Shown: one piece after another, positions 1 to 8,353 of the stretch
Layout: each line of letters opens with the position of its first letter
Numbering within the stretch: the stretch's first letter is position 1
From: Streptomyces sp. NBC_01775
GTDB taxonomy: Bacteria > Actinomycetota > Actinomycetes > Streptomycetales > Streptomycetaceae
Direction: 5' to 3'
DNA length: 64,000 bases
Assembly: GCF_035917675.1 (NCBI RefSeq)
Contig: NZ_CP109105.1
Span: 1 to 64,000, forward strand
Translations under genes and position numbers: made by a program
Notes under the pieces: model-generated
Databases searched by the model: none
Seen by the model: the letters and a program-made list of their open reading frames with translations, nothing else
Told to the model about the DNA's origin: nothing

Positions 1-503
1 CTCCGCGCCGCTGAGTCGGGTGTCTGGTGGGCTGCCACCTTCGGTGACGGCGGGGTGGTGCGGTGGTTGGCGGTGTGCGGGTTCAGGCAAAAGACGCGGG
101 CTGGAGGGTGAGGGTTGGCCTTGCCTGTTTGTGCATGTGGTGTGGGGTTTTGGTGGGGAGGGGACTGGTCGGGGGTCCGGTCCCCACCCCCGGTGCGCGG
201 TGCCGGCCTGGACGAACCGGTGGCCGCTCACGCTCCCGTACCGCTACAGTATGTACCCGCCCGACGATGGTCCACAACCCCCGAAACCTGACGACACGTC
301 ACCGGAACCGTTTCCGGATCCCTTGCAGAGAGGTCTACACCACTCAGTGGCTCCGCCACTGGAAAACACCTCAGTCAGGCCCCGGAACAGGGGTCTCAAC
401 GGCCTCAAAAACGCGTAAGAAGCGACTTCTTTGCCAGTGGGTTGCCATCCAGTGCCAAGGGAGACAGGAAAGCGCTGTAGGCGAGCCGTGGAAAGGGAAA
501 CAA
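1..503. other. No gene recognised
   Basis: Overlapping frames on both strands here have no recognisable domain and no convincing ribosome-binding site. The visible structure is a short hairpin (CAGTGG with CCACTG, near 344-360) and a few small dyads. This could be the leader of the small gene at 504, but nothing more can be supported. Confidence 0.5.
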
Positions 504-665
504 ATGGCACACGACAACCTGAACGAGGATTGCGAAAAGAGCATGTATGAGGATGCGCCCTGCTCTTGCGAATTCCGCACCCGCGAATACGACAGCGCCT
601 CTGTACGAGGAGAAGGGCCGAGTTCCTACGACGGTCGAATGGCAGGCCCCTCGCTCGACTGGTAG
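504..665 (+). CDS. Possible small acidic protein (53 aa)
   Basis: Not recognised. GGAAAGGG lies about six bases before the ATG, and the gene at 699 has a nearly identical leader, so both may be read from one message. The product is small and acidic, with cysteines at 10, 20 and 22. Third-position GC is about 65 percent by hand count, low for this DNA, which lowers confidence that it is a conserved gene. Confidence 0.35.
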   Translation: MAHDNLNEDCEKSMYEDAPCSCEFRTREYDSASVRGEGPSSYDGRMAGPSLDW

Positions 666-698
666 CGAATTCCGCAACACGACGGAAGGGAAACAGAA

Positions 699-1364
699 AT
701 GGCGCACCATAAGACGCCCAGCAGTTTGGGGCCCCGTCAGTTAGCTGAGCACCTCGGGATCCCGGAGTGGCAATTCGACCGCGCCCGCCGACTCGACCGG
801 GTGCCGGCGCCCGACCGAGCCCGTGGCCGATGGTCGAGGGCGACCGTCGAGGACATCGCCCCGCGCCTGGACGAGGTTGTCGAAGCGGCCGGCTCGGTGC
901 CGGACATGGGGGCCGTCCGCGCCGCTGAACACCTCACCCAACGCCTCGGGATGGACGTGACGCCAGATGCCGTGGCCGAGCTGGCCCGGCAGGGGCTCCT
1001 GCGCACCGTGGAGCCCTACAAGGGCAACAACGCCTACGACGGCCAGGACCTCGAAGCGCTCACCGACCGCGTGGCCGTCGAACGCGCCGGCCACGACGGC
1101 GAGCAGCTGCTCCGCGACGAGGTAGCCGAACGGCTCGGGGTGCGCGAGGTCGACGTCCAGCACCTCGTCCGGGCCGGCCTCCTCACCCCAGTGCGGTGGG
1201 TCCGCTCCTGGCACCAGCGGCGCAGCGCAGCACCCTGCGTGCCCCTCTACCGCGCCGCAGACCTGACCGCGCTCCAGGAGCGCCACGACATCAACTGGAG
1301 CGCTGTGAGGGCCACACCGCGCGGACAACGCTCACCACCCACCTCTCTGCCCGACGCTGGATGA
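699..1364 (+). CDS. Helix-turn-helix DNA-binding protein (221 aa)
   Basis: The protein contains about three successive winged-helix/MerR-like units, each with the pattern of an adaptor helix, a turn and a recognition helix: PRQLAEHLGIPEWQFDRAR near residue 8, a second near 75-105 and a third (RDEVAERLGVREVDVQHLV) near 140-160. It is probably a sequence-specific regulator or structural DNA-binding protein of the element. The start is supported by GGAAGGG seven bases upstream. No operon partner follows; the next 980 bases are degenerate. The last dozen residues look unlike the rest, so the C-terminus may be slightly altered. No target is inferred. Confidence 0.68.
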   Translation: MAHHKTPSSLGPRQLAEHLGIPEWQFDRARRLDRVPAPDRARGRWSRATVEDIAPRLDEVVEAAGSVPDMGAVRAAEHLTQRLGMDVTPDAVAELARQGLLRTVEPYKGNNAYDGQDLEALTDRVAVERAGHDGEQLLRDEVAERLGVREVDVQHLVRAGLLTPVRWVRSWHQRRSAAPCVPLYRAADLTALQERHDINWSAVRATPRGQRSPPTSLPDAG

Positions 1365-2346
1365 GCAGCCGGCCAGCCCCGACCACAGCGGCCCGAGCAC
1401 ACGCCACAGAGGCATCAAGTCGAACTTCAGCATCATGATCACCTCGTTCACGAAGGCCCGCCACTCCTCAGACTCAGGATCTTGCCGCCGGCGTGCTCCT
1501 TGACGAAAACGATGTCGCGGTCGTCCTGCAACGAAGTCGACGGTGAACTCAACGACCAGATGCGGACCGCCATGCCGGAGAGCCCAAGAAGTAGAGACAG
1601 GGCGCTCCGGCGACGATGAGGTTCAGCGCTGGCTGTACCAGTACCCAAGCGCCAGCAGTGCCCCGTTCCCCAGGAGTTTGACCGCGACGCGGGTCGCTTC
1701 GTCAGCTGCGGTTGCCGCGATTCCACGCAGCCCACGCCCCCTGCCCTGGCGAAGAGGTCCCGGTATCTCCAGCTCGAAGGGCGGCTTGTCCAGCCGATGA
1801 CAGTTACTGCACTGACACTGCGAGCCCGTAGGCTCAGGAGTAGCTCTGATGGTGGCCTCCCAAGGTCATCGTGAGGTGCTTCATGAAGGTGGCCCTCTGT
1901 CTCGCACACAGGGGGCCACCGCCATGTTCAGCAGCAGCCCCGACGGGCCGGGATCATTGTGCTGCACCCCACCGACAGCACGTTGCGCGCAACCCCCCAG
2001 ACTCGAACGAGCATTCGGCACCCTGTACCAGTGCGGCCTTCCAGGAATACGCCACACACGACAACCCCACCAGACACAACCCCGGTCGGCGTAGGGCGAC
2101 GGCGTCTCTCAGACCTTGCCCAAGCAACGACTGCGGCCGATTACCAACTGGGCTCGTGACTACCATGCGCCCCGCAAGGTCCCGGGCCGGAATCGCCACT
2201 CAGGGGGCAGCACCAGGCCCGAGGGCTGGTCAATCTTCAGCAGGATGAAGTACACCAGCCCGAAGGCGATGAACACCGGTGGAAAGCAGCAGCCGGAGAG
2301 CACCGCTGGCTTTCAGGCGTTGATGCTGGCTTTATCGACCACCAGT
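1365..2346. other. Degenerate region with gene scraps
   Basis: No intact gene is visible. On the minus strand near 1400-1560 two frames together resemble the end of a DUF397-type protein. Near 2225-2300, also minus, a hydrophobic stretch (VFIAFGLVYFILLKID) looks like a scrap of a membrane protein. The rest shows nothing I can assign. The stretch ends at the left terminal repeat of the ISL3-type element. Confidence 0.5.
1400..1560 (-). pseudogene. DUF397-like remnant
   Basis: Reading right to left, one frame gives DDRDIVFVKEHAGGKIL and, after a frame change, another gives ESEEWRAFVNEVIMMLKFDL. Joined, they have the order of a DUF397 C-terminal half (a 'VxVRDS...' strand, then 'EWRAFxxxVKxGEFD'). 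DUF397 proteins are small partners of XRE regulators in Streptomyces, and an XRE-TPR remnant lies beyond the IS at 4120-4404. The assignment rests on motif resemblance and a frameshift, so it is weak. Confidence 0.28.
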
Positions 2347-4108
2347 GGTTCTGGCTCAACTTCCGTGACGTGGCCACTCTCTGTCACGCAAATAGGACGC
2401 GTTTGCGAAGAAGTTGGAAGCCTGCCCGTCCGAACATCTGACGCTTGAGCATCTTGATCCGGTTGACATGGCCTTCGACTGCGCCAGAGCTCCAGGGCAA
2501 GGTGAGTCCGGCGATGACGGCGTCGCGATCGCGGTCAATGCCGGCCGCGAGGGTGTGAAGGCTGGGCAGGTTGTCGCTGCGGACGGCGTCGAGCCATTGC
2601 GGGAGACGGTGGCCTTGGCGCTCGGTGAGCATCTCGGCGAAGGACCGAACGTGGCCGGTGAGGGCTTCGAGTTCAGGGCAGTCGGCCAGGACTTCCTTCA
2701 GCCGGGTGTGTTCGGTGTCGGTGAGGGCCTCTGGTCGGCTGAGAATCCACCGGGTGACAGCGCGAGGTGTTGGCGGCTGGGCGGTGACAGGGCGGGGTGA
2801 AGTGCGCTTCTTCCTGATGTAGGCGCTGACGATGCCGTAGCTGCCGTTGTAGCCGAGCAGGATGATCTCCTCCCACAGCGTCCAGGCGTTCGTGCATCCC
2901 TCATCCCAGCGTTTGTCGAGGTAGGGCTTGTACTCGTCAACGGCCGTGGCTCGATTGAACCGGTACTGGCCAGTGAACAGGTCTTCCGGTCTGGCGGCGT
3001 CAGCCAGGCTCTTGACTGTTCGGTGTGTCATATGGAGCTGACAACCGATGGAACGGCGGCTGTGGCCAGCTTCGAGCATTGCGTGGACGGTGACGTGTCT
3101 AGCCCGGATGCGGTTGGCGAACCGCTCACTCTTCCACGGCGAGGCCGGAGTCTCCCCTGACAGCACAGGCTCGTCCGTGTCCTCCTTCCCGACCGATTCG
3201 GGCAGGAGGACGCGCAGACACTGGCGATGGCGGGCGACAGCACGCTCGGCAGCATCACCGAGGTTGCTCCACAAGTGCCACTGGTCAGCGACCTGGATGG
3301 CTTGTGGCGCCCCGGCCCTGGCGCCTTCCGCGAAGAAGGGCGCACGGTCGCGGCATACGACCTCGATCCCGGGACGGGCGGAGAGCCACCCGGCCACGCT
3401 GGACGCCTCCCGGTCGGGCAGCAGGTCCACCGGTCGCCGGGTCTCGACATCGACCAGCACGGTGCCGTACGCATGGCCTTTGCGGGTGGCGTACTCATCG
3501 ACGCCGACCACCCGAGGAGACGGGATATCCGGTTCTGGCAGGGCTTGGACCAGGCGCAGGACCGTGCTTCGGCTGACGGAGATGCCCAGAACCGCGGACA
3601 GTCGGGCACCGGCCCGGCCCGCCAGGGCGAGACCTACCGAAGCGAGCGTGGAGCGCAGCCGCTCGGTGCGCTGGCCGTGCTTCCGGGTCAGGCCGGGTAT
3701 CTGCTCGACGAAGGTCCGGCGCGGACACACCCTGTCCAGACACCGGAAGCGCCGGACGTGCAGGCGGAGTACGACTCTTCGCCCACCGCTCGGGACATCG
3801 GCAGGAAACCGCAGGTAGGAGCTGTGAACCCGAGCCGACGAGATGCCGCACTGCGGGCAGGCGGCGCCCGGCGAAGTGCCTTGCGCGTCAACACGGACTA
3901 TCGCGATATCGACGTCTACCGACAGCACCGCGACGTCCGCGATCGCCGGTAACAACAGCTCCTGCAACCGGAGTACAACTTCTCTCACGGGCGAGACTGT
4001 CAGCCCCACCGCGACGATCACGATCTATTTTCGGTCTGCTTCTCGCGCCACCCGGCAGCCGCCAACCGTCACTCAGAGTTGCCCTTGCACGGAAGTTGAG
4101 CCAGAACC
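2347..4108 (-). mobile_element. ISL3-family insertion sequence, complete
   Basis: The element is 1762 bases long and bounded by a perfect 20-base terminal inverted repeat: GGTTCTGGCTCAACTTCCGT at 2347-2366 and its complement at 4089-4108. One full-length transposase fills it on the minus strand. ISL3 elements usually make 8-base target duplications, but the flanks here (CCACCAGT left, GTGTGACG right) do not match, so the two sides were probably joined by a later deletion or recombination. A TPR-regulator remnant starts just right of the element. Confidence 0.9.
2384..4021 (-). CDS. ISL3-family transposase
   Basis: A 545-residue DDE transposase expected to cut and join the ends of its own element. 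The N-terminal zinc finger is visible (cysteines 55, 58, 94 and 99), followed by a helix-turn-helix region and the DDE domain: first aspartate in VVGVDEYATRKG (D175), second in VADQWHLWSN, and the glutamate in GAVEGHVNRIKMLKRQMFGR near the end. The length fits the longer members of the family and the frame is intact, so the copy may be active. The ATG at 4021 is upstream of the conserved region; a slightly later start is possible. Confidence 0.9.
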   Translation of the reverse strand: MIVAVGLTVSPVREVVLRLQELLLPAIADVAVLSVDVDIAIVRVDAQGTSPGAACPQCGISSARVHSSYLRFPADVPSGGRRVVLRLHVRRFRCLDRVCPRRTFVEQIPGLTRKHGQRTERLRSTLASVGLALAGRAGARLSAVLGISVSRSTVLRLVQALPEPDIPSPRVVGVDEYATRKGHAYGTVLVDVETRRPVDLLPDREASSVAGWLSARPGIEVVCRDRAPFFAEGARAGAPQAIQVADQWHLWSNLGDAAERAVARHRQCLRVLLPESVGKEDTDEPVLSGETPASPWKSERFANRIRARHVTVHAMLEAGHSRRSIGCQLHMTHRTVKSLADAARPEDLFTGQYRFNRATAVDEYKPYLDKRWDEGCTNAWTLWEEIILLGYNGSYGIVSAYIRKKRTSPRPVTAQPPTPRAVTRWILSRPEALTDTEHTRLKEVLADCPELEALTGHVRSFAEMLTERQGHRLPQWLDAVRSDNLPSLHTLAAGIDRDRDAVIAGLTLPWSSGAVEGHVNRIKMLKRQMFGRAGFQLLRKRVLFA

Positions 4109-4119
4109 GTGTGACGTCG

Positions 4120-4404
4120 ATAGAGCCACACGCGCAAGCCAGGACCGTGCCCTTGAGCTCTCCGCTCCGACCAGCAGCATGACGCGCGGCCTGCTGCACA
4201 TCGACGCGGCAGCCTGCTGGCTACGGGAAGGCGACGCCGCGCGGGCCTGTAGCACTGCCACGACGGCGCTTGCCGAATTCCTCTCCGGATGGCGAAAGGG
4301 CCTCACCCCACACCCGCGCAGCCGACCTCTACCGCAGCATCCCTGCCCGGAACCGTCAGGAATCCGCCGCCCGCGACCTGCGCCAAGCACTCGCCAGAGC
4401 CTGA
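4120..4404 (+). pseudogene. C-terminal remnant of an XRE-TPR regulator
   Basis: Frame one reads RALELSAPTSSMTRGLLHID then AAACWLREGDAARACSTATT; after a shift near 4305 another frame continues TRAADLYRSIPARNRQESAA and stops at 4404. This is the usual last TPR segment of Streptomyces helix-turn-helix/TPR regulators (compare the intact example at 47795-49057). The N-terminal DNA-binding half is missing; the fragment begins 12 bases after the right end of the ISL3-type element, so IS-linked deletion is a likely cause. Confidence 0.65.
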
Positions 4405-4419
4405 GACAGAGAGCCTGCG

Positions 4420-4916
4420 CTATCCATCCCGGCGGTCTTCATACTCGGCGGAGGCCGACCAGGTCCGCGGCTTCCGGTCGGGGCGGCATACGTCGCACAC
4501 CCGGGCCGCGCTCATGTCCGCCAGCAGGGCCGGCGCCTTCGCCGCCGTCACCAGCCGCCTCTTCCAGTCGCCCCGGGCCTGCCAGCAGTCCTTCCGGTGC
4601 ACGTACCACTGCGGCGCCTCATTCCGCACACCCCGAGTACGCACCGCCAACCACTGCCGTCCGCACCCTTCGTCGGCACCGCGTCGTAGCGCTCGCCGGG
4701 AATCGGGGTGATGGAGTCTGCCGCCACGGTGATCCGGGTCGGTGCGGCCTTCGCCTCTCTCTGCCGGTCGGCGTGCTCGTAGCGGGTGGGCAGGATGGCC
4801 TCACAGGCGAACCACCCGGCCGTCCGAGGTGCGCTCGCGGGCGGTGACGATGACGTCAAGCTGCTGGCCGTCGGGCAGGGTCGCCCACGGCCCCGCACGG
4901 GCACGCCACCCACTCA
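4420..4916 (-). pseudogene. Frameshifted hypothetical protein with zinc-site-like tail
   Basis: From the ATG at 4916 the protein opens MSGWRARAGPWATLPDGQQL and hits a stop after 38 codons. The continuation is in a second frame (GWFACEAILPTRYEHADRQR) and the end in a third (WYVHRKDCWQARGDWKR, then CDVCRPDRK). Joined, this gives one compact protein of about 160 residues with C and H residues near the end, resembling a family of Streptomyces hypothetical proteins of unknown role. Two frameshifts are needed, so it is called broken unless resequencing removes them. A LexA-like box lies just upstream. Confidence 0.55.
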
Positions 4917-4920
4917 TAGA

Positions 4921-4936
4921 TCGAATCTTAGTTCGA
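4921..4936. promoter_or_regulatory. LexA (SOS)-like operator
   Basis: TCGAATCTTAGTTCGA matches the actinobacterial LexA box TCGAAC-N4-GTTCGA at every fixed base but one. It lies 4 bases before the start codon of the minus-strand gene at 4916 and about 200 bases before the plus-strand gene at 5140. This is a motif match only. Confidence 0.45.
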
Positions 4937-5139
4937 TATTGGTCAAAGTGCCCGGCTGGGTCGATGATGATCCGCCCGACCTGGACTTCGGCGACCGCCG
5001 AGGGCAGCGGCGCGGGTCTCCCCGCTCAGGTGAGGAAAGGGGCCGTCGGGAGGGTAGTGGTTGGCCGTACGAGTCCGCCTCCGAACGCGTTCCCGCATCA
5101 TGGTCCTGAACCGGGAGCGCTCATCAAAGAGAGCCCAGC

Positions 5140-6249
5140 ATGCCGCGATACCTGAAGATCCACGAGATCCGCGCGATGACCTACCTCGAACTCAAGCGCT
5201 GGTGGGAGGTCGACTTCGATGTCCTGGTCTCAACGGCCGTTGCCGAGGCTGACGGTCGCGTCGACTCCACTGTTTCCGAGGCTCTGAACAGCGACGACTG
5301 GATTGAGCAGTGGGCTGACGCCCTGTACGCGGGCGCAGGAGAACTTGCGTCGAGTATCGAGCGCATGGCATTTACCGGTGATCCGCGCTTGACGAAAGTG
5401 AAACGCCGTGGGGGCGTCGTTCTCCAGCGGATGGGACAGGTCAACGGGCTTCTGAAAGCAAGGCGCGCAGATCAGGGCTGGGAGATGCTGGGTGAGCATC
5501 TCAAGGATGCCCGGCTCGCAGCCCTGGCGATCTTGGCCAAGCACTACCGTGAGGAATACTTAGAACTACGAGCACAGGAACTGGCCCGGCGCGGCCTGCC
5601 TTCGGATCATCCGTTCTACCACGTGTCCTACCGTGACGTTTTTGACGCCATCGAGGATGCCGTCACAAAAGGTCTGATCGACGCGCCGTCCGACAGCGGG
5701 AGAATACAGGCTCTGCTGTCCGCGCCGCCGGACGAGCTCACTTCCCTGGCGGCCGGCGACACCACCCACCAGCAGGACCGCTGTGACGAGCTTCGGCACC
5801 CGCTGCTCCTGCGCCGATGGGCCGGAGCCTTGGAACACCTCCGCGACCGGCACTGTGAACTGGCCGGACTTGAGCCAGTGTTCACCACTGAACTCACGTC
5901 TCTCGACATGAAGGCTGTGCGTTCGTTGAAGGAGGAGGACGCCTGGGCGCTCATCAACCGGCGCAGGTTCATCCGTGCCCTGGGCCAGCGGTGGCGCGAG
6001 TGCCAGATGCACGTCCGGCAGCTGGGCCGGGTTGCCGCGCAGCGGAAAGAAGACGTCGCGAAGCCCTGGCATGAGGCGGAGCATGCCGCTCGCCAAGAGC
6101 TGGGCCGTCGATACCCACAGCAGTTGGATCTTCTCATCGCAGGCTTCACCCCCTTCTGCGAGCCTGGGACCACCCGGATCAAAAGAGGAGCTCTGTCGAC
6201 GCATCAACGAGGACTGCTCGTCAATGAGCTCAAAAAGTCTCTGCCGTGA
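5140..6249 (+). CDS. Hypothetical protein, helical (369 aa)
   Basis: Not recognised. It is a soluble, charged, mostly helical-looking protein with no signal peptide or membrane segment. Tryptophan-rich stretches occur early (LELKRWWEVDF) and mid-protein (LLLRRWAGALEHLRDRHCEL), and the C-terminal third is rich in Arg and Glu. Codon use is like real genes but with lower third-position GC than its neighbours, a possible sign of separate origin. The ribosome-binding site is weak (AAGAGAG about 8 bases upstream). The gene stands alone between two remnant regions; no function is inferred. Confidence 0.72.
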   Translation: MPRYLKIHEIRAMTYLELKRWWEVDFDVLVSTAVAEADGRVDSTVSEALNSDDWIEQWADALYAGAGELASSIERMAFTGDPRLTKVKRRGGVVLQRMGQVNGLLKARRADQGWEMLGEHLKDARLAALAILAKHYREEYLELRAQELARRGLPSDHPFYHVSYRDVFDAIEDAVTKGLIDAPSDSGRIQALLSAPPDELTSLAAGDTTHQQDRCDELRHPLLLRRWAGALEHLRDRHCELAGLEPVFTTELTSLDMKAVRSLKEEDAWALINRRRFIRALGQRWRECQMHVRQLGRVAAQRKEDVAKPWHEAEHAARQELGRRYPQQLDLLIAGFTPFCEPGTTRIKRGALSTHQRGLLVNELKKSLP

Positions 6250-6550
6250 TCTATGCCCTTCCCACTGCCCGGCCCAGGACGCCGCCTCGTGCCACCCAGC
6301 AGCGACCGCCGCATCATGCGGCGACTCGCTCCGGCACTTCGGGAGCGCCGGCCCCCCTTGCGCGCCATCGCACAACTTGGCGCGCAGCCCGTGCAGGCAC
6401 GGCTCGGTGAACAGCTTCTGCGACTCGGGCTTCAGCGCAGCCTCGGCACGACCGTACATCCTCAGTGATCGTTGCAGTCGGCTGCGCGTTCACCCAGTGC
6501 TGTCGTTCAGGATCCCCCCGTGTGCGATCCTGCCAGGCCAACGGAGTGGC
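6250..6550. other. No gene recognised
   Basis: Frames run through on both strands but none has a plausible start or a recognisable motif. The stretch separates the hypothetical gene at 5140 from the minus-strand gene ending at 6551. Confidence 0.5.
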
Positions 6551-6982
6551 TCACTGATTTGACAGCGATTGGACCGGTTCTCGGTCCACGGGAGAGTGGG
6601 GGCGCTCGGCGGGTGCTGCGGCGGCGGCCTCCCGTGCCGCGCGGGTGCAGGTGGCGAGGTGGGAGAGAACACTGTTGAGGATCTCGAATCGGTCGCTGGG
6701 GCGGCGGGAGGGCAGGCGCTCGATGGCTTCCTCCGCTGCCTCCTGGACGTGGCGCGTCCAGGAGGCCATGTTCTGGTTCGGGTCGGTGGCGGCGGCACGC
6801 CAGTCGCGCTCGTAGGTGACGAGCCTGCCCGACAGCGTGGCGTCCTGGCGGGCGGCGACGTGCGCCGGGTCCAGACGGAGGGCGGTCAGACGGGTGCGCG
6901 CGCACATCCACGCGCGGGCCGCGCGCACCCCCGCCACGCCCACTAACCCCAGCACACCCGTCACGGTTGTCAGCGTCTCCAT
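6551..6982 (-). CDS. Small membrane-anchored hypothetical protein (143 aa)
   Basis: The start at 6982 is chosen because GGGAGGGG lies five bases before it; the frame is open further upstream but without a binding site. Residues 4-21 (LTTVTGVLGLVGVAGVRA) form a likely membrane anchor or uncleaved signal, followed by a basic and then a helical charged region ending in an Ala-rich tail. No domain was recognised. The IS5-type element begins about 57 bases upstream, so its original promoter may have been lost. Confidence 0.62.
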   Translation of the reverse strand: METLTTVTGVLGLVGVAGVRAARAWMCARTRLTALRLDPAHVAARQDATLSGRLVTYERDWRAAATDPNQNMASWTRHVQEAAEEAIERLPSRRPSDRFEILNSVLSHLATCTRAAREAAAAAPAERPHSPVDREPVQSLSNQ

Positions 6983-7041
6983 CGAATCCCCTCCCGGTTC
7001 GCGGTCTCGGGCACCGCATGTGTGCGGGCACCCGGCCCTTA

Positions 7042-7907
7042 GACCGTGTCCTATGTGGTGAGGCGGATGAGTCGTTTGTAGCAGCACAGGGCGGCTGCGA
7101 GGCCGAGGAAGGCCAGGTAGTTGCCCGGGTCGCATTCGTAGCGGTGGTTGAGGCGTCGGTAGCCGGTCAGCCATGACATGGCGCGTTCAATGACCCATCC
7201 GCGGCGCCCTAACCGCTCGCTGGACTCGATGCCTTTGCGGGCGATGCGGACGCCGATGCGCTTGCCGCGCAGCCATCTGCGCAGGTCTGGCCGGTCGTAG
7301 GCTTTGTCGGCGTGCAGCCGCTGAGGTTTGAAGTACCGGCCTCGATCAGGGTCGTGTCTCGTTTGGTGACCGGCCACCATCGGCTTCAGCCCTTCGCTGT
7401 CGTGGACGTTGGCGGCGGAGACGCCGACGAGGAGGGGCAGTCCGTTCGCGTCCGACAGAACGTGCATCTTCGAACCCGGCTTGCCCCGGTCCACAGGCGA
7501 CGGGCCTGTGTGTTCGCCCCCTTTTTCGCCCTCACGTGGGCGGAGTCGAGAACGACACGGGTGACGTCGATGAGGCCGGCGTCATCGAGCCGGTGCAGCA
7601 CAGTCTCATGTAGCCGGCCCCAGACGCCCGCTCTCGACCAGATCACGAACCGACGATGGGCCGTCGACTTCGATATCCCGAAGCACGGCGGCAACGACCG
7701 CCAGGCACAGCCACTGACCAGTACATAGACGATCGCCGCGAACACCGTCTCATCAGGCGTGTCCTGCGTCCCGCCACCCTGCGGCCGGACTCTCGACGCC
7801 GGGATCAGCGGCTTCGCGACCTCCCACAACCCGTCCGGAACAATCCAACTCCACGTTCCCCGCCCCATACACAGACCAACGTCCGCCTCACCACATAGGA
7901 CACGGTC
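7042..7907 (-). mobile_element. IS5-family (IS427-like) insertion sequence, complete
   Basis: About 866 bases long with perfect terminal inverted repeats of at least 20 bases: GACCGTGTCCTATGTGGTGA from 7042, and the complement ending at 7907. Both ends are flanked by TTA (7039-7041 and 7908-7910), the short T-N-A target duplication typical of this group, so the element moved here as a unit. It carries one transposase in two overlapping frames. The right flank is the remainder of a DUF6349-like gene. Confidence 0.9.
7051..7868 (-). CDS. IS5-family transposase, made by -1 frameshift
   Basis: Two overlapping frames (7868-7386 and 7494-7051) encode one DDE transposase. The first holds the helix-turn-helix and first catalytic Asp (VVLDSAHVRAKKG); the second holds the Asp in ADKAYDRPDLRRW and the Glu in VIERAMSWLTGYRRL. 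The overlap contains AAAAAGGGGG (minus strand, about 7526-7517), a slippery run; a -1 slip there joins the halves as KKGGEHTGPSPVDRGKPGSK, the usual family sequence. Programmed slippage is common in this IS group, so this is probably functional and not a mutation. Confidence 0.88.
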
Positions 7908-7910
7908 TTA

Positions 7911-8230
7911 CTCGCCGCACCAGCGACGACGCCGAGGAGTACCGCGGGGCCTGCCTCGCCTGCACCTGGGAGGACGAGGAGCGCACCGGTCGCACCGCAG
8001 ACCGCGCCGCCGTCGAGGACACCCACGACCACGCGTTTCCCGGGTGGCGCACCCTCCTGCCCCTGCTCGGTCCCGCCGGCCAGGAAAGCGCCCGCGTATG
8101 GGCCCTCGTCCGCGCCCTCTACCCGCCCCGCTGGCTCGACGCCGGAGCCCCCCAGCTCGTGCGCCGTGCCACCGCCAGCCCGCGCTACCGGCTCCACATG
8201 CCCCCACCCGCCCGCACCCGCCCCCCCGTT
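7911..8230 (+). pseudogene. DUF6349-like remnant, cut by the IS
   Basis: Right of the IS5-type element the frame reads EEYRGACLACTWEDEERTGR, then DTHDHAFPGWRTLLPL and ALYPPRWLDAGAPQLVRRAT. The C-x2-C pair, the 'EDxHDHxxPGWR' segment and the 'LYPxxW' end match the C-terminal half of DUF6349 proteins of Streptomyces. The N-terminal half is missing. The frame stays open into the next gene at 8354, so a joined product is possible in principle. Confidence 0.55.
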
Positions 8231-8353
8231 CCCGAGTCCACCTGCCCTCTTCTGAACGCTTTCGCCGGGGCGCGCTCCCAGGCTCGCTGCCCATCAGCGG
8301 CGGGCTGCGCCACGGCGCCGGGGCGGCCCGTCCCGTCACGACCGGAGGACTAC

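Noticed and set aside
20..710. Several overlapping frames at the left edge
   Set aside because: No start signal or domain; composition effect. Only the 504 frame has a plausible binding site.
1448..1909. 153-codon minus-strand frame
   Set aside because: Overlaps the DUF397-like remnant in the wrong frame for most of its length; no domain.
7051..7868. IS5-type transposase as a pseudogene due to frameshift
   Set aside because: The shift lies in a slippery A5G5 run and gives the normal family sequence, so programmed frameshifting is more likely.
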